64,000 bases of DNA. It comes from Deinococcus indicus. GTDB lineage: Bacteria > Deinococcota > Deinococci > Deinococcales > Deinococcaceae. A program made the translations under genes and the position numbers. Of the stretch, positions 9,358-16,531 are shown piece by piece. The notes beneath the pieces were generated by a model. It had not been told where the DNA came from. It worked only from the letters and a program-made list of their open reading frames with translations, and searched no databases. Location of the stretch: assembly GCF_002198095.1 (NCBI RefSeq), contig NZ_NHMK01000010.1, forward strand, positions 1 through 64,000. Direction: 5' to 3'. How positions within the stretch are numbered: the stretch's first letter is position 1; every line of letters begins with the position of its first letter.

Positions 9358-11435
9358 GGCCCGCTCCTGTCCGGACGGTCGGTCAGCCCCACCGGGTCGC
9401 TTGCCGGCCGGTGAATGGCGCCGGCGGCCCCGTCAGGAGCGGCCTCGCTGCTGGTCCCCACGTCCCCCGTCTCGTCCAGCCACGCCAGGAACGCCCGGAC
9501 GACCTGCGGGTCGAAGTGCCGGCCCGACTCCTGCTCGATCAGCGCGCGGGCCCGCCCGGCATCCCAGGCCCGGCGGTAGGGCCGGTCGTGCCGCAGGGCG
9601 TCCCACACGTCAATCACCGCGAAGATCCGCGCGGGCAACGGGATCTCCTCGCCCGCCAGTCCGGCCGGGTAGCCGGTCCCGTCCCACTTCTCGTGATGCG
9701 CGGACGGAATGTCGAGCGCCCCGCGCAGGAACTCGATGGGTTCCAGCAGCGCCAGCGCCATGTCCGGATGCCGCCGCATCACCGCCCATTCCTGATCGTC
9801 GAGCGGGCCGGGTTTCAGCAGCACCGCGTCCGGGATGCCCATCTTGCCGATGTCGTGCAGCAGCGCCCCGCGCCGCAGGTGCAGCAGCGCCTCGCCGCTC
9901 AGGCCCATGCGGCGCGCCAGGTGCACCGTGAGTTCCGTGACACGCTGGCTGTGCCCCTCGGTCTCCCGGTCCCGGAAATCCAGCGCCCGCGCCCAGCCCT
10001 CGATGGTCTGGTCGTACGCGCGGCTCAGTTCGTCACGGCTGCCGCGCAGGTCCGCGAGCAGCAGCACGCTTGCCAGGGCCGCGCCCATCTGCGCGGCGAC
10101 CGTCTCCAGCGCCTGCCGGTCATCCTCGTCGAAGGCGTCCACGAGGGGGCTTTCCACGTTCAGCACGCCCCACACCCGCCCGGCCACGCGGATGGGCGTG
10201 ACCAGCTCGCTGCGCACCTCATGCCCGATCGGCACGTACCGCGGGTCGCGCGTCACGTCCCCGACCATCAGCGTCACGCCGCCCCGCACGGCCGCGCCGC
10301 ACAGTCCCCGGCTGACCGGCAGCGACTGCGCGTCCAGGGCCGTCCAGGCTTCCCGGTTCCCGTCGCAGGCCCGCATCAGCAGCTGCTCTCCGACGCGTTC
10401 GGCCACCCACACGAAGGGATGCCCGAGCCGTCCCTCGATCAGCCGCGCGACCCGCGACGCGATCTCATCCACGCTCTGCGCCTCCTGCAACTGCAGGCCC
10501 GTGGCGTGCATCAACGTGAGTTCCTGCACCCGCCGCTCCAGCGCCCGTTTCGAGAGGTGCTGCGCCGTCACGTCCCGCGAGTGGACCACCACCCCGCGCA
10601 CCGACGGTTCCTGCAGCAGGTTCCGGCCGCGCGCCTCCAGCCACAGCACCCGCCCGTCCACGTGCAGCGCGCGGAACGTGAGGTTCAGCGCCGAGTCCGG
10701 CAGCCGCTGGATGGCCATGAACGCCTCCTGAACCCGCCCGAGGTCGTCCGGATGCACGACGTTCAGCGCGGCGCGGCCTGTCACGTCCCGCGCGCTGCGG
10801 CCCAGCAACTGCCGCGCGCCTCCGCTCTGGTACAGCACCCGCCCGTCCCGGTCGAGGACCGTCACGAGGTCCGTGCCCTGATCGGTCACGGTCCGCAGCA
10901 TCGCCTCACGCGCGCGGACCGTGCTTTCCGCCTGCAGGCGGCTCAGCAGCGTTCCCCACAGCGCCCCGATCGTGCCCAGCACGCCCAGCCCGTTCAGGTC
11001 CGGGCGCGGCCGGTTGAACAGCAGGTTGACCGTCCCCACCAGCTCCGGCCCGTTGAACAGCCCGAAATTCACGAGGTGACGCGCTCCCAGCCGCGCGTAG
11101 TTCCGTTCCTCCGGACCGTGCCAGTCCGGCGACGGGACCGGCGCGCTGATCCACGTGCCGGCCGTCAGGAGCGTCACCCAGTCGGGTTCCATCACCTGAC
11201 GGCGGTGAACGCCCAGCAGCGGATGGTCGCCCCACGAGGCAGTCAGGACGTACTCGTGCCCGCTCAGGCGCAGGTGCAGCATCCCGAGGTCCGCGCCCAG
11301 CACCTCGGACAGGAACGCCAGTCCCTGCTGGCACAGGTCCGTCTCGCTGCCCTGCGCGAGCAGTTGCCGCGTGACGGTCAGCAGAAGCGTTTCACTGTCG
11401 GGCGGGAGGGTCGGCATGGAAGTCCTGAGCGTCAT
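9354..11435 (-). CDS. GAF-PAS-GAF-HD-GYP multidomain phosphodiesterase
   Basis: About 693 residues from ATG 11435 (alternative ATG at 11417). Domains in order: GAF-like (LGADLGMLHLRLSGHEYVL), a PAS around residues 185-310 (VLDRDGRVLYQSGGARQLLG; RDVTAQH), a second GAF around 330-480 (SRGLCGAAVRGGVTLMVGDV; WGVLNVESPLVDAFDEDDRQ), and HD-GYP around 500-670 (LLHDIGKMGIPDAVLLKPG near 528; HHEKWDGTGYPAGL near 590). Expected to hydrolyse c-di-GMP in response to small molecules or redox/light cues sensed by GAF/PAS. It is the first gene of a two-gene operon; the GGDEF gene follows with a 4-base overlap. Confidence 0.92.
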   Translation of the reverse strand: MTLRTSMPTLPPDSETLLLTVTRQLLAQGSETDLCQQGLAFLSEVLGADLGMLHLRLSGHEYVLTASWGDHPLLGVHRRQVMEPDWVTLLTAGTWISAPVPSPDWHGPEERNYARLGARHLVNFGLFNGPELVGTVNLLFNRPRPDLNGLGVLGTIGALWGTLLSRLQAESTVRAREAMLRTVTDQGTDLVTVLDRDGRVLYQSGGARQLLGRSARDVTGRAALNVVHPDDLGRVQEAFMAIQRLPDSALNLTFRALHVDGRVLWLEARGRNLLQEPSVRGVVVHSRDVTAQHLSKRALERRVQELTLMHATGLQLQEAQSVDEIASRVARLIEGRLGHPFVWVAERVGEQLLMRACDGNREAWTALDAQSLPVSRGLCGAAVRGGVTLMVGDVTRDPRYVPIGHEVRSELVTPIRVAGRVWGVLNVESPLVDAFDEDDRQALETVAAQMGAALASVLLLADLRGSRDELSRAYDQTIEGWARALDFRDRETEGHSQRVTELTVHLARRMGLSGEALLHLRRGALLHDIGKMGIPDAVLLKPGPLDDQEWAVMRRHPDMALALLEPIEFLRGALDIPSAHHEKWDGTGYPAGLAGEEIPLPARIFAVIDVWDALRHDRPYRRAWDAGRARALIEQESGRHFDPQVVRAFLAWLDETGDVGTSSEAAPDGAAGAIHRPASDPVGLTDRPDRSGP

Positions 11436-11573
11436 CCTACCTGCTGCGCCCCGGACCCGCCGCGCGTTCCCCCGCAAGCGTGACGATTCTCACAAGAAGT
11501 CGCCCGGTCAGCAGGTCTGCTCCGCCGCGCGAACGCCCTGGCAGACGCTCCCGGAATGTGCTTTAGATGGAGT

Positions 11574-12872
11574 ATGCCCAGACCCCGCAGGCCCAGACTC
11601 CTGACCGCCCTGAGCGTCCTCACGCTCGCCGCCGCGCAGACCGTCACCCACGCCCAGACCGTCACGTTCCCCGTCACCTTCGAGGGACCGCAGACCTGGC
11701 AGGTCCGTTTCGAAGAGGGCGTCGGCAACTGGACCTTCCAGCTCGGCACGCCCGGCGCCGTCCGGGGCCGCCAGCTGACCGGCACGGCCACCGGCCGCAC
11801 CGCCGGCAACCGGGCGGCCGCGTTCATGTTCACCGCCGAGGACCTCAGCGCCGGACGGGACCGGGCCACCGGCGTCGTCGACGGCCTCCCGAAACTCAGC
11901 CGGTACGCGCTGTTCGCCGTGGAACCCGAGAACGGCCAGATCATCGGCGGCAACGCCTACTACCGCCTGCTGTGCGTCGTGACCGGCCCGCCCGCCCCCG
12001 GCAACCCCACCACCCTGGCCGGACGCGCCTACGCCGCCAGCCTCAACCGCCCCGCCCAGGACCTCGGCGTGGGCTGCGCCGCCACCCGCGAGAACGGAAC
12101 CCCGACCACCTATTCCCGCCCGGCCACGCCGACCGCGCTCGGCTGGCCGGTCCTGCCGAAAGCCGGGCAGAACTGGACCCTGCAGACCCGCCCGGCGTTC
12201 GGGGCGCCCACCGCGAAATGGAACGTGCGGGTGGACAGCGCCACCGCCAGCGCCGGTCAGGGACAGGCGACCGGCCTGAGCAGCGCGCCCGCCGAATTCC
12301 GGTACTTCGACCGCAGCGACCGGCAGTACCCGGACACGCTGGCCGTGCAGATCGGGCAGGACAACGACCCGCGCGCCGTGGTGTGCCTGTTCAGTTTCGC
12401 CAGTAACGGGTACACGCCGGGCCTGACAGTGACGGGCCGCGCCCTGCTGACCGACACGCTGTGCGAACTGACGCTGGGCGCCCTTGCGCCGGGCAGCAGC
12501 GTCGGCGCGGCGCAACCGCCCCGCTGGCTGGACGCCGTGAACCGCGTCCCGAAAGCCGGTCAGAGCTGGAAGTTCAGCAACTTCCTGCTCACGTACCGGC
12601 TGGACTTCGACCGGGCCGAGGCGGACGGCTGGAGCGGACGGGCGACCCTGACCGACAACGGCACTGCCGAGAAACTCCCGACCGACTGGACGTACCGCCT
12701 GACGTGGCTGGCAACCGGCCTGAAACTGGACGTCACGCGCGGCGGCGTCACCTTCAGCTGCGTGCTGCCCGAACAGGCGCAGGGCGCGCTGGGCGGCAGC
12801 CTGAGCGGCGACTCCGCACTGATCCTGAACGGCAAACGCGAACAGGACGGCAACTGCCGCGCGGAATTCTGA
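11574..12872 (+). CDS. Secreted protein of unknown function with three Cys-pair repeats
   Basis: 432 residues from ATG 11574. The N-terminus is a Sec signal peptide (basic MPRPRRPRLL, hydrophobic core, cleavage near THAQT, residue 28). The mature part contains exactly six cysteines at 134/168, 271/297 and 396/428, in three similar settings: a hydrophobic strand ending in one Cys (RLLCVV, VVCLF, FSCVL), a Gly-rich turn with a GRA or GDSA word, then a second Cys (GVGCAA, TLCELT, GNCRAE). The words PKAGQNW (196) and PKAGQSW (326) also repeat. This suggests a triplicated beta-rich domain of about 130 residues with one disulfide each. I do not recognise the family. Confidence 0.75.
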   Translation: MPRPRRPRLLTALSVLTLAAAQTVTHAQTVTFPVTFEGPQTWQVRFEEGVGNWTFQLGTPGAVRGRQLTGTATGRTAGNRAAAFMFTAEDLSAGRDRATGVVDGLPKLSRYALFAVEPENGQIIGGNAYYRLLCVVTGPPAPGNPTTLAGRAYAASLNRPAQDLGVGCAATRENGTPTTYSRPATPTALGWPVLPKAGQNWTLQTRPAFGAPTAKWNVRVDSATASAGQGQATGLSSAPAEFRYFDRSDRQYPDTLAVQIGQDNDPRAVVCLFSFASNGYTPGLTVTGRALLTDTLCELTLGALAPGSSVGAAQPPRWLDAVNRVPKAGQSWKFSNFLLTYRLDFDRAEADGWSGRATLTDNGTAEKLPTDWTYRLTWLATGLKLDVTRGGVTFSCVLPEQAQGALGGSLSGDSALILNGKREQDGNCRAEF

Positions 12873-12889
12873 CAGCAGTGTTCAGGTAC

Positions 12890-12909
12890 GCTGAGGGGTT
12901 CCCCTCAGC
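12890..12909 (+). terminator. Hairpin after the secreted-protein gene
   Basis: GCTGAGGGGTTCCCCTCAGC is a perfect 20-base palindrome about 18 bases after the stop at 12872. No T-run follows, so it is either a weak terminator or an mRNA-stabilising hairpin. Confidence 0.5.
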
Positions 12910-12913
12910 ACAC

Positions 12914-13054
12914 CTGATACGGATTCCGTTTGTTTCGCCGACAATCCGGAACTTCACCGGATTGCCGGCTTCACGTCCGGAACCCGTTTCTCTCCTGCTC
13001 GCATCCGCTCCGATTGAACGGGCTTTGCAGCCCATTCAATCGGAGTCCGTATGA
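12914..13054 (+). repeat. Dispersed palindromic repeat, copy B (near-consensus)
   Basis: Starts TGATACGGATTCCGTTTG and ends CAATCGGAGTCCGTATGA, i.e. terminal inverted repeats of about 14 bases with one or two mismatches. Just inside the right end lies a strong hairpin: GATTGAACGGGCTTTGCAGCCCATTCAATC. The internal words CGACAATCCGGAACTTCACC and CCCGTTTCTCTCCTGCTC are shared with the other copies. Confidence 0.9.
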
Positions 13055-13098
13055 AACGAGCGGCGCAAGAACCCGCTAACACCAGCGGTTTCCACCTG

Positions 13099-13141
13099 CC
13101 GGAGCTGGGGACTTGGATTGATGCCAAGTCCCCAGCTCCGG
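13099..13141. repeat. Perfect inverted repeat, 18-bp arms
   Basis: CCGGAGCTGGGGACTTGG, a 7-base spacer (ATTGATG), then its exact reverse complement. Such a long perfect stem can form a very stable RNA hairpin on either strand. No T-run follows, so it is not a standard intrinsic terminator. It is unrelated in sequence to the dispersed repeat next to it. Confidence 0.8.
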
Positions 13142-13363
13142 ATTCCCGCGTGCAGACCCTGGTTACTGCCACGTATCGTCCTTCTCCGGAACGCTCTCAC
13201 GGTTTCAAGCTAAGAGAGATTAGTGTGAAAACGCCAGGACCGTTCTCCCCATCCAGAACCCTTCGGGGATCGATCGCGGTCGCCTAGAGGCAATCAGGTG
13301 AGGATGGTAGTTTTTGGCCGTCCAGTACGGTTTTTTCCGACGATGATCCCTCCAGCTGCACAG

Positions 13364-13394
13364 AAAAAGGGAGAGGCGCACCCGCCTCTCCCTT
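13364..13394 (-). terminator. Intrinsic terminator of the DEAD-box helicase gene
   Basis: On the minus strand a 10-bp GC-rich stem (GGGAGAGGCG / CGCCTCTCCC) is followed by TTTTT, about 20 bases after the helicase stop codon. Confidence 0.85.
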
Positions 13395-13415
13395 CTGAAC
13401 ATCAGGAACGTCCGC

Positions 13416-14945
13416 TCAGCGGCGCCCGCCCCGGCCACGGGGACGCTGGGGACCGACCCGGCCCGCGCCGGTCCCGGCGGGGCTGTCGCCGCGACCCTGG
13501 CTTCCCTGGCGGGGACGGTCACCCTGAGCGCCGCGCGTGCCGCCGCCCGCGTTCTGACCGCCGCCCTGGGAACGGGCCGGCTGGGCCTGACCCTGCGCGC
13601 GCGGCTGACCCTGACGGCCACCCGGACCCTGCTGACCACGGCCCTGGCCCTGCTTCTCCTGGATGTCCTTGTCGATCTGGCTTTCCTCGCGGGTCAGGGG
13701 CGGGTGCAGCGCGCCCGGCAGTTTGCGCCGCACGTTCTGCCACAGGGCGCGCTGTTCGGGAATCAACAGCACGAGGTTCGTGCCGGGGCGACCCGCGCGG
13801 GCGGTACGGCCCGACCGGTGGACGTGATCCTCGGCGGTGGACGAGATGTCCATGTGGATCACCAGCCGCACTTCCGGCAGGTCGATGCCGCGCCCGGCGA
13901 TGTCCGTGGCGATCAGGATGCGGGACTTGCCTTCGCGCAGCAGCGCCATGGTCCGTTCGCGTTTCTTCTGGTCCATGTTGCCCTCGAGCGGGCTGACGAT
14001 CTCGCCGGGCAGCAGTTCGTTCAGTTTCTCGGCGCGGCGTTTCACGAGGGACTTCGTGCGGCTGAAGATTACGACGCAACCGCCGGGTTCACGCAGCGCC
14101 TCGCGGGCGCGGTCGGCGGCGAGGTCCAGCACCTGATCGCGGGTGGTGTTCACGAGCAGGTGCGTGGCGCCGGTCGCGCCGCCCAGCACGTCGGCGGCGT
14201 TCGCGGCGGCGTCGTCCGAGCGGGCCGGGGCGATGTCGATGCGTTCCGGGTTCAGCATGAACCGTTCGGCGACCGCGCGGATCTCGGCCGGGAAGGTCGC
14301 CGAGGCCATCGCGACCTGCAGGTGCCCGCTGTTGGAGCTCTGCTGCTGCGCGGCGCGCAGGATGTCGCCCACGTCCCGCAGGAAGCCCAGGGACAGCAGT
14401 TCGTCGGCCTCGTCCAGCACCACGTACCGCAGGCCCGCGAGACTGAGTTCGTTGCGGCCAATCAGGTCCTTGAGGCGGCCGGGCGTGCCGGAGATCAGGC
14501 CCTTGCCGGTCGCCTCGCTGCGCGTCTGTCCGGGCGTGATGCCGCCCGTGATGCGCCCGGCGGTCAGGCCGAGTTCGCGGGCCACGTCGCGGATCTGCAC
14601 GGCCAGTTCGCGGGTGGGCGTGATGACCAGCACCTCGGGACGCATGCCGCGCACGGCGCCCATGCCGATGCCGCGCGCCGCCGCCGGGATCAGGAACGCC
14701 AGGGTCTTGCCGCTGCCGGTGCGGGCAGTCGTGATCACGTCACGGCCCGACAGCAGCGCGGGAATCGCGCCAGCCTGCACGGGCGTGGGCGTACGGTCGC
14801 CCAGCAGCGCCCGCCAGTCGGCGGTGGCTGCGGCCGGAGCGCGGGCGGGGGTCTGGGCGGAGGAACGGGTCTGGCCGGCAGACGAGGCGCTGGCAGACGA
14901 AGAAGCGACCGCCGACTGGCGGGGTTTATCCTGAATTCGGGTCAT
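13416..14945 (-). CDS. DEAD-box ATP-dependent RNA helicase
   Basis: 509 residues from ATG 14945 (MTRIQDKPRQ). All helicase motifs are present: Q-motif (RTPTPVQAGAIPALLSG), Walker A ARTGSGKT, VLDEADELLSLGF, ATF in ASATFP, and motif VI HRSGRTARAGRPG. It unwinds short RNA duplexes with ATP, in ribosome assembly, RNA decay or cold adaptation. The last 90 or so residues are a low-complexity Gly/Arg/Gln tail (QGRGQQGPGGRQGQPRAQG) likely to bind RNA non-specifically, and the N-terminal 50 residues are Ser/Ala-rich and disordered. CAGGA precedes the start by a good distance. Monocistronic, with its own terminator. Confidence 0.93.
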   Translation of the reverse strand: MTRIQDKPRQSAVASSSASASSAGQTRSSAQTPARAPAAATADWRALLGDRTPTPVQAGAIPALLSGRDVITTARTGSGKTLAFLIPAAARGIGMGAVRGMRPEVLVITPTRELAVQIRDVARELGLTAGRITGGITPGQTRSEATGKGLISGTPGRLKDLIGRNELSLAGLRYVVLDEADELLSLGFLRDVGDILRAAQQQSSNSGHLQVAMASATFPAEIRAVAERFMLNPERIDIAPARSDDAAANAADVLGGATGATHLLVNTTRDQVLDLAADRAREALREPGGCVVIFSRTKSLVKRRAEKLNELLPGEIVSPLEGNMDQKKRERTMALLREGKSRILIATDIAGRGIDLPEVRLVIHMDISSTAEDHVHRSGRTARAGRPGTNLVLLIPEQRALWQNVRRKLPGALHPPLTREESQIDKDIQEKQGQGRGQQGPGGRQGQPRAQGQAQPARSQGGGQNAGGGTRGAQGDRPRQGSQGRGDSPAGTGAGRVGPQRPRGRGGRR

Positions 14946-15290
14946 GAAACATCCTGTCGACGCCCACACTGGGCGCGCCGCGCCGGAGCGCAGCTTGAAA
15001 CTAATGGGGCGCCGTCACACGTCCGTCCAGGCGGACAGAACCAGACATCCCGGCGAGAGCTACTGCACGAGCCGGTCGCTCCCGGCGACCAGTCATCCCC
15101 CCATCATGCCGCATCCGGCGCGAAAAACACAGCCTCCCCCCTGCACGGGACGCGGCTGGGCGCACGGTCAGCTGGCGGGGGCGCAAGTGGGGGCAGTGGG
15201 AGGAGGTGAGCACGGTGCGCTGGCAGGGAGAGATACGTGCTATCATATACATACAAATATCCGAGTGCCCGATTTCCCCCGGAGGTCCAC
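14946..15290. other. Divergent promoter region: helicase and recombinase-like gene
   Basis: No gene in these 345 bases. The right part holds an AT-rich island (about 15235-15265, with TATCATATACATACAAATAT) that stands out against GC-rich surroundings and is likely to carry the promoter of the gene starting at 15291. The rest has no obvious motif. The left part is probably the helicase leader. Confidence 0.5.
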
Positions 15291-16166
15291 ATGGCCGGCC
15301 CGCACCCCGACGAACTCGCCCTGAAACTCACCCGCGCCCTCACGGACCTCGACCTCGACACCCTCGTCGCCACCCTCCAGGCCGGCGGGAACCTCACCCG
15401 GCCCCCCGCGCAGACCCGCGCGAACCTCAAACCCATCCTCGAACAGGCCCGCACCGACCACATCAACCTGCTGCGCCCCCCCGCCGACTTTCACCGCTGG
15501 CTGCGCACGCCGCTGCTGAGCAACGCCCGTGGCGGCGTCGCCAGCAACAACACCATCATCGCCCGCACCAGCACCCTGCGCGGCCTGTACACCACCCTGC
15601 GCCGCGCCAGCCTGATCACCAGCGACCCCCTGACCGACTTCCAGACCCCACCCGCAGAACACGCCCGCGACGCCCTCCCCCACCGCGACGACCTGACCCG
15701 CCTGCTCCTGAACGCCACCGACCCCGCCCTGCACGCCGCGCTGACCCTGATGTACCGCCACGCCCTGCAGGTCACGGAAATCCTGTCCATGCGCTGGGGC
15801 ATGTACGACCACGCCCGCGGCCGCCTGCTGCGCCGCCGCACAGTCAGCACCCTCGACCCGCAGGGCGTGCAGGCCCTCGAACCGCTCCTGGCAGACGCGG
15901 GCGGCCCGCTGCACGCCCACGACGACGCGCACGTCTTCCCGTACCGCACGCAGGACGACCTGCGCCTCGCGATCTTCCGGGTGTGCCAGGGCGCCAACCT
16001 GCCGTTCATCGGACCGTCGCAGATCCGCCGCGCCAGCCTGCGGGACTTCCCACTGTCGCAGACGGACGCCGGGTACGCCGACCCACGCTCCTTCGAACTC
16101 GCACAGAACCTCGCCCGCAGCCTCGGCACCCGCGACCCGGACGGGACTCACGCAGACCCCGATTGA
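15291..16166 (+). CDS. Tyrosine-recombinase-like protein lacking canonical catalytic residues
   Basis: 291 residues from ATG 15291, with GGAGGT eight bases upstream. The layout matches XerC/XerD-type integrases: an N-terminal SAM-like core-binding region (SNNTIIARTSTLRGLYTTLRRASLI, residues 85-110, then SDPLTDFQ) and a catalytic-like region (ALTLMYRHALQVTEILSMRW, residues 150-169), equivalent to the usual LxxxTGLRxSELLxLxW. The catalytic first Arg is replaced by Gln (position 160). The expected HxLRH box appears only as PSQIRRASLRDF near 242, and no clear nucleophile-Tyr motif follows. It may bind DNA without cutting. The gene ends in a remnant of the dispersed repeat. Confidence 0.6.
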   Translation: MAGPHPDELALKLTRALTDLDLDTLVATLQAGGNLTRPPAQTRANLKPILEQARTDHINLLRPPADFHRWLRTPLLSNARGGVASNNTIIARTSTLRGLYTTLRRASLITSDPLTDFQTPPAEHARDALPHRDDLTRLLLNATDPALHAALTLMYRHALQVTEILSMRWGMYDHARGRLLRRRTVSTLDPQGVQALEPLLADAGGPLHAHDDAHVFPYRTQDDLRLAIFRVCQGANLPFIGPSQIRRASLRDFPLSQTDAGYADPRSFELAQNLARSLGTRDPDGTHADPD

Positions 16167-16200
16167 ACGGTCTTGGCAGCCCCTTCAATCCGAGCGAAGC
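16160..16200 (+). repeat. Dispersed palindromic repeat, hairpin remnant (copy G)
   Basis: GATTGAACGGTCTTGGCAGCCCCTTCAATCCGAGCGAAGC is a degenerate version of the repeat's hairpin (GATTGAA...TTCAATC). The TGA inside GATTGAACGG is the stop codon of the recombinase-like gene. Following bases resemble the diverged copy H for only a short distance. Confidence 0.6.
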
Positions 16201-16531
16201 CAGTGGAAGCAAAAGCGGGCGACCGGATCAGGTCAGACGCGGCTGGCTCCGCAGGACTTCAGCCGGACCACGGCCGTCAGCGCGGCGCACAGCAACGACA
16301 GAACCGAGCGCGAACTACCATCCGCCGGGAAACTGGCCCCTGGGTTCCCCGCTCCAGAGGTGCCCAGTGTGAGGCCCTACCGGGAAACCAGCGTCCCCTG
16401 CGCGGTCCATGCGTTCCCGATCCAGGCCGGACTACCCTGAACGCCAGCACGAGCAGCGTGCTGTGCCTGTTGGCCCAGGCGAGTGCCCGCGTGTCGGGTG
16501 TACCGGGGAATACCGATCGGAGCGCGGCCGC
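16201..16531. other. Gene-free stretch before the nitrate reductase stop
   Basis: About 330 bases between convergent genes. Apart from the repeat remnant at its left edge I see no gene, no T-run terminator and no recognisable mobile element. Confidence 0.5.

Larger units (their letters stand above)
13055..13415. other. Gene-free stretch with a perfect 18-bp hairpin
   Basis: No gene is apparent between repeat B and the helicase stop. The stretch carries an 18-bp perfect inverted repeat at 13099-13141, a moderately AT-rich tract around 13300-13340, and the helicase terminator. The composition differs from neighbouring genes; a decayed insertion sequence is possible, but no transposase fragment can be recognised. 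Confidence 0.6.

Noticed and set aside
15238..15265. TATCATATACATACAAATAT as a radiation/desiccation response motif before the recombinase-like gene
   Set aside because: It is not a 17-base palindrome and lacks the required arms; it is probably just an AT-rich promoter region.
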